Positions 10,328 to 20,254 of a stretch of DNA of 64,000 nt are shown here, in pieces. The DNA comes from a beta proteobacterium CB. GTDB taxonomy: Bacteria > Pseudomonadota > Gammaproteobacteria > Burkholderiales > Burkholderiaceae. Location of the stretch: assembly GCA_000342265.1 (NCBI GenBank), contig CP004348.1, positions 1,736,001 through 1,800,000 of the forward strand, written 5' to 3'. Position 1 is the stretch's first letter, and every line of letters begins with the position of its first letter. Position numbers and translations under genes: made by a program. The notes under the pieces were generated by a model, which was given only the letters and a program-made list of their open reading frames with translations, did no database searches and was not told the DNA's origin.

Positions 10328-11848
10328 ATGTCAATCTCTAACAAACAAGTACCGATTCGCGGACTATTCATCGATGGCAAAGAAGTACCAGCGTCACTGC
10401 CTGATTTATTGGATGTCATTAACCCTGCCACTGGCGAAATGCTCGCTCAGATTTCTCACGCAAGTGATGCCGATGTAGATAAGGCAGTAAAAAGTTCAGC
10501 CAAGGCATTTAACAGCTCCGAATGGAGCTCCATGTCCAACCGTACACGTGCAAAATTGATTAATAAATTAGCCGATGTATTTGAAGCAAACTTGGAAGAA
10601 ATTTACACCTTAGAAACCGCAAACAATGGCCGCTCATTAAATGAGACAAGAGCACAAGTTTCACGTTTGCCAGACTTTTTCCGTTACAACGCTGGACTCG
10701 CAATTGCGCGACGTGATTCAGTTATCCCAGTCGATGGCAACTATTTAAATTACACCTTGCGTACTCCAATTGGTGTAGTGGGCAACTCCACACCATTTAA
10801 TCACCCACTGATGATTATGGTAAAAAGTCTTGCCCCTACGTTGGCGTCTGGCTGCACAACGGTGGTAAAGCCATCCGAATACACTCCTTTAACTACCCTG
10901 CTATTAGCTAAATTATTTGTTGAGGCAGGTTTGCCACCGGGAGCCTTCAACGTCATTACCGGACTAGGTCCAACAACCGGAAAAGCCCTTGCAGAGCACC
11001 CTGGTCTAGCCAAATGGGTTCTGACTGGCGGCACAGAAGCTGGTCGCATTACCGGCGCATCTGCAGGCGCTAATTTTGCCCACCAAACATTAGAGCTTGG
11101 CGGAAAGACACCAGTACTCGTATTTGATGATTTCAATGTTGATCAAGCAGTGAACTACGCAGCCTTTGGAGCCTTTATTGGCGCAGGACAAACCTGCATT
11201 TGCGGAAGTCGTCAGATTGTTCAGGCAAATATCTACGATGAGTTCGTAGAAAAATTAGCTGCCAAAGCAAAATCTATTCGTATCGGCAACCCGATTGATG
11301 CTTCAGTGCAACTGGGGCCAGTGGTCTCAGCCAAGCAGCAACAGCGCGTTTTAAATTACATCAATATTGGTTTAAATGAAGATAAGGCACGTTTAGTTGC
11401 TGGCGGCAAAATTCCTACAGACCCAGCACTACAAAATGGATTCTTTGTTGAGCCAACCGTCTTCGCTGATGTCACGCGCAATATGCGCATCTTCCAGGAG
11501 GAAGTGTTCGGGCCTTTTGTATCCGTAACTAAATTTACCACCGAAGAAGAAGGTTTAGAGCTGGCCAATGACTCACCATTTGGTCTTGCAGGCGCCATTC
11601 GCACAAACGACGTTACAAGAGCGCACCGTGTTGCAGCTAAGCTGAAATGTGGCATTGTTTGGGTAAACGACCATCATCGTTTAGACCCTGCATCACCATG
11701 GGGCGGCATTAAAGACTCAGGTATTGGCAGAGAATGTGGCACCGAATCATTTGACCAACATTTTGAAACGAAGAGTGTCATGGTTCGTCTTGATGATGCG
11801 CCGTTTGACTGGTACAAAGATACTGCCAGCCAACCTCGTTTGAATTAA
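10328..11848 (+). CDS. NAD(P)-dependent aldehyde dehydrogenase
   Basis: A 506-residue ALDH. It shows the NAD-site segments TPFNHPLMI, VVKPSEYTP and TGGTEAGRI, the general base in LELGGKTPVLVF, and the nucleophile in GQTCICGSR. It oxidises an aldehyde to the acid, in contrast to the CoA-acylating enzyme at 13393. It lies 30 bp after the GntR gene and 23 bp before the next gene, so it is part of the catabolic operon. The substrate cannot be identified from sequence alone. Confidence 0.9.
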   Translation: MSISNKQVPIRGLFIDGKEVPASLPDLLDVINPATGEMLAQISHASDADVDKAVKSSAKAFNSSEWSSMSNRTRAKLINKLADVFEANLEEIYTLETANNGRSLNETRAQVSRLPDFFRYNAGLAIARRDSVIPVDGNYLNYTLRTPIGVVGNSTPFNHPLMIMVKSLAPTLASGCTTVVKPSEYTPLTTLLLAKLFVEAGLPPGAFNVITGLGPTTGKALAEHPGLAKWVLTGGTEAGRITGASAGANFAHQTLELGGKTPVLVFDDFNVDQAVNYAAFGAFIGAGQTCICGSRQIVQANIYDEFVEKLAAKAKSIRIGNPIDASVQLGPVVSAKQQQRVLNYINIGLNEDKARLVAGGKIPTDPALQNGFFVEPTVFADVTRNMRIFQEEVFGPFVSVTKFTTEEEGLELANDSPFGLAGAIRTNDVTRAHRVAAKLKCGIVWVNDHHRLDPASPWGGIKDSGIGRECGTESFDQHFETKSVMVRLDDAPFDWYKDTASQPRLN

Positions 11849-11877
11849 GAAAATAATACTGAATAAAAGGGGTGAGC

Positions 11878-12666
11878 ATGACACACAAAACAATCGCTAT
11901 TGGCGATAAAACATTAAGTTTGGATATTTCTGGTGCAGGTAAGCCAATAGTTTTATTCCATTCTCTCTTGGCTGATAGCAGTAGTTTTGCACCTCTTGCG
12001 CAGGATCTGGTGAAAACCCATGAAGTCATCACATTGAATCTGCCTGGGTTTGGCGACTCCGATTTTGTTGGCGGTGAACTCAGTGTGATTGCAGACCATA
12101 TCGCAAAGGGTATTGAGGCGCTTCATCTTTCTGAGAAGCCTATTTTCTTGGGCAATGGGTATGGTGGGTTCATTGCTTTAATGACCAGCATTCGTCACCC
12201 TCAGCTGGCCTCGCGCCTAGTGCTAGCCGATTGTGGTGCTATGTTCTCTGAGCCGGGCCGCGCTGCTTTTAGAGGCATGTCAGCAGCTGTTAAAGAAAAA
12301 GGTTTGGCTGCAATTGCAGACATTGCAATGCGTCGACTGTTTGCACCTGAATTTCAAGAGCAAAATCCTGATTTAGTGGCAGATCGGAAAAAACGTTTCC
12401 TCGATGTCGATACTGAGACATTCCATGGTGCTTGCGCTGCATTGGCCAGTTTAGATATTCGGGATCAATTGTCCGGTGTGACCCAACCCGTGCTGGTCTT
12501 GGCGGGAGAGTTAGATGAAGCAACTCCAACAGCCATGTCGGTAGAACTGCATGCCGGCCTACCAAACGCTCAGCTTCACATCCTTCCCGGCTTAGCCCAT
12601 GTACCACAATTGCAAGCGCCTAAGATATTTATGGAAGCCATTCGTCACTTTGTAGACGGAAAATAA
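11878..12666 (+). CDS. Alpha/beta hydrolase-fold protein lacking the nucleophile serine
   Basis: A 262-residue alpha/beta-hydrolase fold protein with PIVLFHSLLADSSSF at the oxyanion strand, acid in LAGELDEATP and base in LAHVPQLQAP. The nucleophile elbow reads LGNGYGGF, so Gly94 replaces the expected Ser of GxSxG; the codons at the site are AAT GGG TAT. It may use a non-canonical mechanism or have lost hydrolysis. A GTG at 11872 is also in frame, but the AAAAGGGG ribosome site is better spaced for ATG at 11878. Its stop overlaps the next start by one base (TAATG). Confidence 0.85.
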   Translation: MTHKTIAIGDKTLSLDISGAGKPIVLFHSLLADSSSFAPLAQDLVKTHEVITLNLPGFGDSDFVGGELSVIADHIAKGIEALHLSEKPIFLGNGYGGFIALMTSIRHPQLASRLVLADCGAMFSEPGRAAFRGMSAAVKEKGLAAIADIAMRRLFAPEFQEQNPDLVADRKKRFLDVDTETFHGACAALASLDIRDQLSGVTQPVLVLAGELDEATPTAMSVELHAGLPNAQLHILPGLAHVPQLQAPKIFMEAIRHFVDGK

Positions 12667-13319
12667 TGAGCGTTACCCTATATGGATATTGGCGCTCACT
12701 CGCTGCATACAGGGTGCGGGTTGCGCTGAATTTAAAGGGAGTCGAATATCAAGAGCTTGCCGTTGATTTAGCTGCCGGGCAACAGTTTGACGCCAGTTTT
12801 GACAAACTCAACCCGCAACATGTGGTGCCATTACTCGTCCATGATGAGCTTGAGATTGGTCAGTCGATGGCCATTTTGGAATACATCAATGAGCAATGGC
12901 CCTCACCCAATCTATTGCCAGAACATGCATTTGATAAAGCAAAAGTAAGAGCGCTTGCTTTAGTCACAATTGCAGACACCCACCCACTCATTGTTCCTAG
13001 AGTCAGAAAGTTCCTTGGTGATCAATGGGGGCTTAGTGAAGATCAGCAATCGATGTGGGCCCAACACTGGTTTACCGTCGGAAATATCGCAATTGAGAAC
13101 ATGCTGATCAAAGAAGCTAGATCAAAAACCTTTGCATTTGGAGAGGATCTCACCATAGCTGATATAGCCTTGGCATCGCATGCAATTGGTGCCACCCTAT
13201 TTAAGGTAGATATGGCTTTAACTCCCACCTTCGCGAAAATTGTCGCAAATTGCATGGCAATTCCTGCCTTTGCAAAAGCACATCCTCTCAAGCAATTAGG
13301 GGCACCGCAAATTATTTAA
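12666..13319 (+). CDS. maiA: Zeta-class glutathione transferase, maleylacetoacetate/maleylpyruvate isomerase-like
   Basis: A 217-residue GST-fold protein with the N-terminal thioredoxin-like domain TLYGYWRSLAAYRVRVALNLKG, the glutathione-contact segment HVVPLL...IGQSMAILEYI, and a helical C-terminal domain with DLTIADIAL. Zeta-class members isomerise maleylacetoacetate or maleylpyruvate using glutathione. It is translationally coupled to the Ser-less hydrolase by a 1-bp overlap. No ring-cleavage dioxygenase is nearby, so the substrate may differ from the classic ones. A second homologue lies at 59553. Confidence 0.85.
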   Translation: MSVTLYGYWRSLAAYRVRVALNLKGVEYQELAVDLAAGQQFDASFDKLNPQHVVPLLVHDELEIGQSMAILEYINEQWPSPNLLPEHAFDKAKVRALALVTIADTHPLIVPRVRKFLGDQWGLSEDQQSMWAQHWFTVGNIAIENMLIKEARSKTFAFGEDLTIADIALASHAIGATLFKVDMALTPTFAKIVANCMAIPAFAKAHPLKQLGAPQII

Positions 13320-13392
13320 GCCTTTGCATACCAAATCACTAGATTCGTCATCCCTGCTTTTTATTCGCAATTAATTTAAATAGAAAAACACC

Positions 13393-14913
13393 ATGAGCGC
13401 ACCACAAGCCTTTGAATCAACACAAGATATTGGCCACTTTGTTGGCGGTACAGTCGTCAACCCCAAGGATGGCCGTTTCGCTGACGTGTTTAATCCCTCT
13501 ACAGGCGCGGTTGCCAGACGCGTTGCATTAGCTAGCCGCAAAGAAGTCGATGATGCGGTAGCGCTTGCCCAAAAAGCATTCGAAAGCTGGAGCCTAACTC
13601 CCCCACTGCGCCGTGCCCGCATCATGTTCAAGTACCTGGAACTACTCAATGCCCATAAAGATGAATTAGCCGCCATCATTACCGCTGAACACGGCAAGGT
13701 ATTTACAGACGCCCAAGGTGAAGTGAGTCGTGGTATTGATATTGTGGAGTTTGCTACTGGCATTCCAGAGCTACTCAAAGGTGATTACACCGAACAAGTG
13801 TCTACCGATATTGATAACTGGGTCATGCGCCAGCCTTTAGGTGTAGTAGCTGGTGTGACACCATTTAACTTCCCAGTCATGGTGCCGATGTGGATGTTCC
13901 CAGTAGCGATTGCTTGTGGCAACACCTTCATCCTCAAACCGAGCCCAACCGATCCATCTGCATCCCTCTTGATGGCTAAGCTCTTAAAAGAAGCGGGTCT
14001 GCCTGATGGCGTCTTTAACGTCGTTCAAGGTGACAAAGAAGCAGTCGATGCCTTGATCGAGAATCCCAATGTCAAAGCTGTCAGCTTTGTGGGTTCCACC
14101 CCAATTGCCAACTACATCTATGAGCGCTGTGCGCACTTTGGTAAGCGCTCCCAAGCTCTAGGTGGGGCTAAGAACCACATGGTGGTGATGCCCGATGCCG
14201 ATATCGATAAAACCATTGATGCCTTGATTGGCGCAGCCTATGGCTCTGCTGGTGAACGTTGCATGGCCATCTCCGTAGCAGTACTCGTAGGTGATGTGGC
14301 AGAGAAGATCATGCCCAAACTCATTGAGCGCACCAAGACACTTAAAGTGAAGAACGGGATGGAGCTCGATGCAGAAATGGGTCCTATCGTTACCAAGGCT
14401 GCTTTAGAGCGTATTACTGGCTACATTGACAGCGGTGTTGCCTCTGGTGCCAAATTATTAGTCGATGGCCGTGGCCTTAAGGTACCTGGTCATGAAAATG
14501 GCTTTTTTATCGGTGGCACCCTCTTTGATGGTGTAACTCCGGATATGAAGATCTACCTAGAAGAAATCTTTGGACCGGTACTGTCTTGCCTACGCGTAGC
14601 GAACTTCAAAGAAGCTTTGGATTTAGTGAACTCCTGTGAGTTTGGTAACGGGGTAGCCTGCTTTACTAGCGATGGCAATATTGCGCGTGAGTTTGCACGT
14701 CGTGTACAAGTTGGTATGGTCGGTATTAACGTACCTATCCCAGTACCAATGGCTTGGCATGGTTTTGGTGGTTGGAAGAAATCCCTCTTTGGCGATATGC
14801 ATGCCTACGGTAAAGAAGGTGTTCGCTTCTACACCAAGCAAAAGAGCGTGATGCAACGTTGGCCTGAGAGTATTGCCAAGGGTGCAGAGTTTGTGATGCC
14901 GACTTCGAAGTGA
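13393..14913 (+). CDS. mmsA: Methylmalonate-semialdehyde dehydrogenase (CoA-acylating)
   Basis: A 506-residue member of the CoA-acylating ALDH branch, recognisable by the active-site block [17 protein letters not shown], by [15 protein letters not shown] and by the C-terminal [13 protein letters not shown]. The family converts methylmalonate semialdehyde to propionyl-CoA, or malonate semialdehyde to acetyl-CoA, with NAD and CO2 release. It is the fourth catabolic gene in the group and is followed 22 bp later by an aminotransferase. That pairing suggests deamination of a beta-amino acid-like compound to a semialdehyde, then entry into central metabolism. Confidence 0.9.
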   Translation: MSAPQAFESTQDIGHFVGGTVVNPKDGRFADVFNPSTGAVARRVALASRKEVDDAVALAQKAFESWSLTPPLRRARIMFKYLELLNAHKDELAAIITAEHGKVFTDAQGEVSRGIDIVEFATGIPELLKGDYTEQVSTDIDNWVMRQPLGVVAGVTPFNFPVMVPMWMFPVAIACGNTFILKPSPTDPSASLLMAKLLKEAGLPDGVFNVVQGDKEAVDALIENPNVKAVSFVGSTPIANYIYERCAHFGKRSQALGGAKNHMVVMPDADIDKTIDALIGAAYGSAGERCMAISVAVLVGDVAEKIMPKLIERTKTLKVKNGMELDAEMGPIVTKAALERITGYIDSGVASGAKLLVDGRGLKVPGHENGFFIGGTLFDGVTPDMKIYLEEIFGPVLSCLRVANFKEALDLVNSCEFGNGVACFTSDGNIAREFARRVQVGMVGINVPIPVPMAWHGFGGWKKSLFGDMHAYGKEGVRFYTKQKSVMQRWPESIAKGAEFVMPTSK

Positions 14914-14935
14914 GTTGAAATAATAAGGAATAAAA

Positions 14936-16063
14936 ATGCCAGGATTACTACCTCATGTTGACCCCGATGGACTGCTTGAATTTTCAGTGGTCTATACCGA
15001 TCGCTCTCTCAACCACATGTCCAAGCAATTTCAACAAATTGTTAAAGACATTTCTGGGGTCATCAAAGATGCCTACAACGCACATTCAGCAGTGATTGTT
15101 CCTGGTAGCGGCACATTTGGGATGGAATCAGTAGCAAGGCAGTTTGCGAATAATCAAAAATGTTTAATTATTCGCAATGGCTGGTTCAGTTACCGCTGGA
15201 CACAAATTTTTGACGCTGGAAATATCACCAAAGATATTCACGTATTGAAGGCAAGGCAAGTCGAGAACTCTACAACGGGTTACTTTGTACCTCCAGCAAT
15301 AGAAGAGGTTGTCGCCTGGATTAAGGAGCAAAAACCTGCCGTGGTGTTTGCTCCACACATCGAGACATCGGCGGGAATTATGCTTCCGGATGATTACTTG
15401 CTTGCCATCGGCGAAGCAGTTGAATCCGTCAATGGCTTGTTTGTCTTGGATTGCATTGCCTCTGGTGCCATGTGGGTTGATATGAAAGCCTGTAAGGTGG
15501 ATGTTCTGCTAAGCGCACCTCAAAAAGGGTGGAGTAGCTCACCGTGTTGCGCAATGATTGCGCTTGGAGAGCGGGCACGCAAAATGATTGACCATACACA
15601 AAGTAGCAGTTTCTCCATGGATCTTAAAAAATGGCTGCAAATTGTTGAGGCGTATGAAAATGGTGGTCACATCTATCACACAACCATGCCAACGGATGCT
15701 CTGAAAATATTGAGGGGCACAATGCAAGAAACGCAGGCGCTGGGCTTTGACAATACTAAAAAAATGCAAGCTGAACTTGGATCAAAAGTGAGAGCGTTGC
15801 TCGAATCCAGAGGCTTCAGTTCAGTGGCGGCCCCAGGATTTCAATCTCCTGGCGTGGTGGTTAGCTACACTTCAGACCCAGATATTCAGAACACCAAGAA
15901 GTTTATTGCAGCAGGCCTGCAAACCGCATCGGGTGTACCGTTACAGTGCGATGAAAGAGAAGATTTCTCCAGCTTTAGAATGGGTTTATTTGGCCTAGAA
16001 AAACTGCAACACATTGATCAAACCGTGGAGCATCTAAAACAAGCTTTAGATAAAATGAAATAA
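14936..16063 (+). CDS. Class V aminotransferase (alanine/serine-glyoxylate type)
   Basis: A 375-residue PLP enzyme of fold type I. The PLP-pyridine aspartate is in VLDCIASGAMWVD (Asp172) and the Schiff-base lysine in SAPQKGWSSSP (Lys197). The N-terminal VPGSGTFGMESV is the phosphate-cup region. It resembles alanine-glyoxylate and serine-glyoxylate aminotransferases. It is preceded by a good AAGGA site. As the final gene of the catabolic set it probably supplies a semialdehyde or keto acid to MmsA; the amino donor is unknown. Confidence 0.85.
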   Translation: MPGLLPHVDPDGLLEFSVVYTDRSLNHMSKQFQQIVKDISGVIKDAYNAHSAVIVPGSGTFGMESVARQFANNQKCLIIRNGWFSYRWTQIFDAGNITKDIHVLKARQVENSTTGYFVPPAIEEVVAWIKEQKPAVVFAPHIETSAGIMLPDDYLLAIGEAVESVNGLFVLDCIASGAMWVDMKACKVDVLLSAPQKGWSSSPCCAMIALGERARKMIDHTQSSSFSMDLKKWLQIVEAYENGGHIYHTTMPTDALKILRGTMQETQALGFDNTKKMQAELGSKVRALLESRGFSSVAAPGFQSPGVVVSYTSDPDIQNTKKFIAAGLQTASGVPLQCDEREDFSSFRMGLFGLEKLQHIDQTVEHLKQALDKMK

Positions 16064-16073
16064 AGTGGGATTG

Positions 16074-16103
16074 ATTGCTTGCTATGTTGTAATGGTAAGC
16101 AAT
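16074..16103 (+). terminator. Probable terminator after the catabolic operon
   Basis: Stem ATTGCTTGC / GTAAGCAAT (one mismatch) with a 12-base loop, followed by TAATTT. It starts 11 bases after the aminotransferase stop. The T-run is weak, so efficiency is uncertain. The rest of the gap to 16313 holds no gene I can support. Confidence 0.5.
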
Positions 16104-16313
16104 TAATTTGACACGAGAAATACCCCTTTAAGGTGTAGCACTATTTCACCTAAGTATCTGAATTCACTAGAAACTTCGAATACTAGCCAACCCATAGCCG
16201 AAGCACCCCTATACTGAGGACAGGCAAGTAGGTAAATTCCTACACACAAATAAGCTTTAAGCCCTTACTACTCCAATCTGTCATGCCTAGACTGGCTGTT
16301 CAATGATTGGAGA

Positions 16314-17147
16314 ATGCTGATGAGCCCGAAATCCCGGCTGTACACGCTTGTAAAGGCCTGGAAGAATAAACCCTTCCAAGAAGTGCGCGATGCCTGCGGC
16401 CAGCCTTGGCTTGGTCTTAGTGGCGAAGCACTCGAAGAACACCAATCCTGGTCCCAGCGCCAAGCGATTAGTAATGAACCCATCTTTAACAGCCAAGGAA
16501 CTAAGCTGACGAGCTCATTATTTAGACCACTACTAACTGCTACCGACACCCAGCTTCTCAGATTATTCATGGAGGGCTTAGACACCATCACCTATTGGTA
16601 TCGCAGTGGGAGATTCATTCCGGGCATCTTACCCTTGCCAGCACAACACCTAGCGTCGACTAGTTTCATAGATGCTTTAAGCGATCTGATTCTGAACTCG
16701 CGACTGCCTGTTGGTCTCGTAAGCTTGGGAGTGCACAAGCTAAATGATGCCGATTCCATGGATTCGTGTACGGAAGGCTTATTACGTATGCGCCGTCTTG
16801 GTGTCTTAATCCATGTCCTTGATTTTGGTGGAGCTGGCTCGAAAATCGATTGGATTAAAGCACTAGAACCGGAGGGCATTCATATCGAAATGGGGCAATT
16901 TCGTTCCGAGGGTTTGCCAAATGAAATCATTTCTCTTGGCCAGAAATTCCATACCCAAATCTATGCCAGCAACATCACCCTGGTGAAAGATTTAGAAAAT
17001 GTCTTAGCAATGGGAGCGCACCATAGCTACGGCGGACTCATGATGCCACCAGTAAGCCGACATCAAATGCTACACCTTGGCGATAGCCGCATCGCTAAGG
17101 CCATTTTTTCGCTGCACCCTCATAAAAACCTAAACGGAGACAAGTAA
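16314..17147 (+). CDS. Degenerate EAL-domain protein (BvgR-like position)
   Basis: A 277-residue protein that aligns by eye with the EAL fold but has lost the catalytic motifs. NEPIF replaces the YQPI start, TSSLFRP stands where EALLRW belongs, VSLGVHK stands for LEITE, LDFGGAGSKIDWIKAL for DDFGTGYSSLSYLKRL, and HIEMGQF for KIDRSF. Most metal and cyclic-di-GMP hydrolysis residues are gone, so it probably binds or signals without cleaving. An alternative ATG lies at 16320. It overlaps the following response-regulator gene by 1 bp, and the trio resembles bvgR-bvgA-bvgS in content. Confidence 0.75.
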   Translation: MLMSPKSRLYTLVKAWKNKPFQEVRDACGQPWLGLSGEALEEHQSWSQRQAISNEPIFNSQGTKLTSSLFRPLLTATDTQLLRLFMEGLDTITYWYRSGRFIPGILPLPAQHLASTSFIDALSDLILNSRLPVGLVSLGVHKLNDADSMDSCTEGLLRMRRLGVLIHVLDFGGAGSKIDWIKALEPEGIHIEMGQFRSEGLPNEIISLGQKFHTQIYASNITLVKDLENVLAMGAHHSYGGLMMPPVSRHQMLHLGDSRIAKAIFSLHPHKNLNGDK

Positions 17148-17770
17148 TGAGAAAACGCGTGATGTTGGTGGATGACCATCCAGCTATGCTGATGGCATTA
17201 AAAAGTATGTTGCAAGATCAATTGCTTTTTGAGATAGCGGGACAGGCGCAAAACGGTGAAGAGTGTCTACGCTCAATCAAAGAAGTGAATCCCAATATGG
17301 TGATCTTGGATTTGGACATGCCCAAAACAGATGGGTTTGATGTGATCCGCCGGATTGGCTTGATGCATCCAGAGGTTCGCATACTGGTGCTATCCAGTCT
17401 AGATGAGGCGGTCTATGGCGGTAGAGTGCGATCTTTGGGCGCACATGGCTTTGTCAATAAAACTGCTGGGGCTGATGTGATCCTAGCCGCCTGCGTTGCT
17501 ATCTCTCAGGGATATACATTTTTCACGCACGGAAAAAATGGTAATACTTCTCTCAGCGATAACGACAAATTGGCACTGATATCAGATCGCGAACTGCAAG
17601 TCATGAAGTATCTCGGCAAAGGCAATACCAACCAACAGATATCGGACCTACTGCACATTAGCAATAAAACGGTAGCAACCTATAAAACCAGGGTTTTTGA
17701 CAAGCTAGGCATTAACAATATTGCTGATTTGATCCTGTTCTGCCGCATGAACAACATCATCGAAAGCTAA
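17147..17770 (+). CDS. NarL/LuxR-type response regulator (BvgA/EvgA-like)
   Basis: A 207-residue two-domain regulator. The receiver (1-120) has the acidic pair Asp9-Asp10, phosphoacceptor Asp55 in [12 protein letters not shown], and Lys105 in GFVNKTAG. The LuxR-type helix-turn-helix (about 142-200) reads [43 protein letters not shown]. It starts on the stop codon of the EAL-like gene (TAATG) and is followed 7 bp later by a hybrid kinase. The kinase has an HPt domain that could phosphorylate this regulator. Confidence 0.93.
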   Translation: MRKRVMLVDDHPAMLMALKSMLQDQLLFEIAGQAQNGEECLRSIKEVNPNMVILDLDMPKTDGFDVIRRIGLMHPEVRILVLSSLDEAVYGGRVRSLGAHGFVNKTAGADVILAACVAISQGYTFFTHGKNGNTSLSDNDKLALISDRELQVMKYLGKGNTNQQISDLLHISNKTVATYKTRVFDKLGINNIADLILFCRMNNIIES

Positions 17771-17777
17771 GCTCAGC

Positions 17778-20207
17778 ATGCATCGATCCCCATTGAAAAA
17801 AGTATTGGCACTCTGCTGTATCTATGGAGGTCTGTCGCATGCTGGACCTTTTAGCACTACAGAGCAATTGTGGATCGATGCTCATCCAGTCGTGCGATTT
17901 AGCATTCATGAAAAATATGCACCCTATCTCACCCCATCCAGCAATCGAGAAGGCGCAGGGCCCTTTAAGACCCTACTATCCAAAATTGAAGAATGCACAA
18001 GGCAGCAATATATTCCCGTCTGGAGAAAATCGGATCAAGAGGGTCTACAACAACTTAGTAGAGGTGAGGTAGATTTCATCATCGACCCACCAAGCATGAA
18101 TGATCATGTGCTGCAATTTGGCTCACTTTCAGAAGCCATCTTCTGGGGGCATGATGCCATCATCACCAAAACTTCAGGCAGACTGGATTCGCCCAGCCCA
18201 AAGATTGGATACTTCGATCGAGGTCTTGAGAATGCACCCTCCAGTATTGACGCCCATGGAGAAGGGAGAAGCGCACGCACTCCCAATGACCTAATGCAAT
18301 CCCTGATCAAGAACGACGTTGAGGCTCTAGTCATGCCCATTCGTTTAGCGCGTCAACTGATACAAGAGCACCAAAATTCAGACCTAAAGATAGATGGCCT
18401 GTACAGTCGCAACCCTTTTGCCTATCGCTGGTTAATCTCAAATCAAGATACTCCACTGCATAATGTACTAGGCCACTTTCTGGATGATTTAGATCCGCTT
18501 GCATCACGCCAGCTGTTTGCATTAGGGGGTGAGTCCAAACCAACATCACCCATACTGCCTTGGCTCAGCGCTATCTTGATCTTCATGGTCGGCGGGGCAA
18601 TGTTCTATCAACTGCAACGAAAATATTTTCATCAGAAGAAAACTGCTCTTGAGCTGCAGCATTCAAAGGAATTGGCTGAAAAAGCCAATGCAGCCAAATC
18701 CGCCTTCTTGGCAACCATGAGCCATGAAATTCGTACACCCATGAATGCCATTCTCGGGGTGCAAGAACTACTACTCGGTAGTGCGCAATTTCCTAAAAAG
18801 GATAAGCCCTTACTAAAAAGCGCTCAAGCTTCCGCCGAATCTCTTTTGGGCATGCTCAATCAAGTATTGGATATTTCTAAGATTGAAGCTGGCAAACTCA
18901 CTCTCAATCTAGAGCCTTGCAATCCGCATCAACTGATGATGGATATTCATGCGGCATTTTCTACCGTGGCTAAAAAACAGAATTTACTGCTACACACTTC
19001 GATTGATCCCAGAATTGCTGAAGTACTCATGATTGATTCCTTACGCCTTCGCCAAATTCTGCAGAACTTACTCAGTAATGCGATTAAGTTCACCGCCGAA
19101 GGCGAGGTGTATTTTTCCATTACCGTCATCGCAGATGATCACGCCGGTCAATTACTAGAGTTCAGAGTCATCGACACTGGGGTGGGCATGGGTGTAGATC
19201 AAATCAAATTGGCCCTACAAGCCTTTGAGCAATTACCCGCTACACAAGAGTCTTACCTATCAGAGCAAAAGAGGGGAACAGGTCTTGGACTCACCATCAC
19301 TAATCATCTGGTGAACTCTATGAATAGCCACCTCTATTTTGAAAGTGCGCCAGGCTTTGGGAGCAATGTCCATTTTGCAGTAGCTTTTCCCAGAACGAGT
19401 GTTGCCGCTCCACAGGCAATCTCTTTTAATTCACTCACGGCATCATCTAGAATCTTGATCTCCAAAAGGCCAGGTCGAAAAAAATGTGCCATTCAAGCTG
19501 TAGTGGTTGAAGACCACCCAGCCAGCCGCCAAATTCTATCCCTGCAATTAGAGGCGCTCGGGATCACAGCCTCTGTTTGTGAGAATGCCGCTACCGCACT
19601 AGATTTGATGAGAGACCATCATTTTGATTTGATGCTTACAGATCAATCGATGCCCGGAATGCAGGGATCTGAATTGGCCAAACAAATCCGATCTCAAGGC
19701 AATCGTGACTTAATCATTATTGGCGTTACTGCAGATATTTATGCTTTAGATGCTCGTCATCAATTTTTATCGTCTGGTATGAATGGCGTACTAATCAAAC
19801 CACTCAGTTTAGGAGCCCTTGAAAATGAGTTGCTGCGCTATTTTGAATTCAGCCAAGATTCCAACTGCACCGATGGAGTCTATTCGTTTGATGCCTTCTC
19901 CAATCTCATAAAAGACGATCCCCACCAAATTATTGTGATCTTGGAAGAAATTGAAAAGGTTCACCTTGATATTTTGAGCCAATTAGGCAACGATCGTAAT
20001 CAAACCTTAATTGATGAAGCGCAATTTCAGAGTATGGTTCATAAAGTCAAAGGTGGAGCACAACTACTGGAGGCTGCTGAATTTATCCATACCTGCGAAT
20101 TACTTGAAGTTAACGGGCCACTTTCAGGACGAATTGAAGGCTTCATTACCCTTCTGGAAGAACAGAACCAAACTATCCAGACTTACAAGAAGCGATATCA
20201 ACAGTAA
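17778..20207 (+). CDS. Hybrid sensor histidine kinase with periplasmic binding domain (BvgS/EvgS-like)
   Basis: An 809-residue kinase. Order: signal/anchor (1-21), periplasmic solute-binding-protein-like domain (about 25-250), transmembrane helix (about 260-280), HisKA with [11 protein letters not shown] (His316), HATPase with [10 protein letters not shown] and GTGLGLTIT, receiver with VVEDHP and [10 protein letters not shown] (about 575-690), and a C-terminal HPt with [10 protein letters not shown]. This is the full four-step phosphorelay of the BvgS/EvgS class, with one binding domain instead of the two of BvgS and no PAS seen. It presumably senses a small periplasmic ligand. Confidence 0.92.
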   Translation: MHRSPLKKVLALCCIYGGLSHAGPFSTTEQLWIDAHPVVRFSIHEKYAPYLTPSSNREGAGPFKTLLSKIEECTRQQYIPVWRKSDQEGLQQLSRGEVDFIIDPPSMNDHVLQFGSLSEAIFWGHDAIITKTSGRLDSPSPKIGYFDRGLENAPSSIDAHGEGRSARTPNDLMQSLIKNDVEALVMPIRLARQLIQEHQNSDLKIDGLYSRNPFAYRWLISNQDTPLHNVLGHFLDDLDPLASRQLFALGGESKPTSPILPWLSAILIFMVGGAMFYQLQRKYFHQKKTALELQHSKELAEKANAAKSAFLATMSHEIRTPMNAILGVQELLLGSAQFPKKDKPLLKSAQASAESLLGMLNQVLDISKIEAGKLTLNLEPCNPHQLMMDIHAAFSTVAKKQNLLLHTSIDPRIAEVLMIDSLRLRQILQNLLSNAIKFTAEGEVYFSITVIADDHAGQLLEFRVIDTGVGMGVDQIKLALQAFEQLPATQESYLSEQKRGTGLGLTITNHLVNSMNSHLYFESAPGFGSNVHFAVAFPRTSVAAPQAISFNSLTASSRILISKRPGRKKCAIQAVVVEDHPASRQILSLQLEALGITASVCENAATALDLMRDHHFDLMLTDQSMPGMQGSELAKQIRSQGNRDLIIIGVTADIYALDARHQFLSSGMNGVLIKPLSLGALENELLRYFEFSQDSNCTDGVYSFDAFSNLIKDDPHQIIVILEEIEKVHLDILSQLGNDRNQTLIDEAQFQSMVHKVKGGAQLLEAAEFIHTCELLEVNGPLSGRIEGFITLLEEQNQTIQTYKKRYQQ

Positions 20208-20254
20208 TTGGGGCAGTCATAGCCAAGTGAGCGCCAAGGTTTATCCTATGGGGA

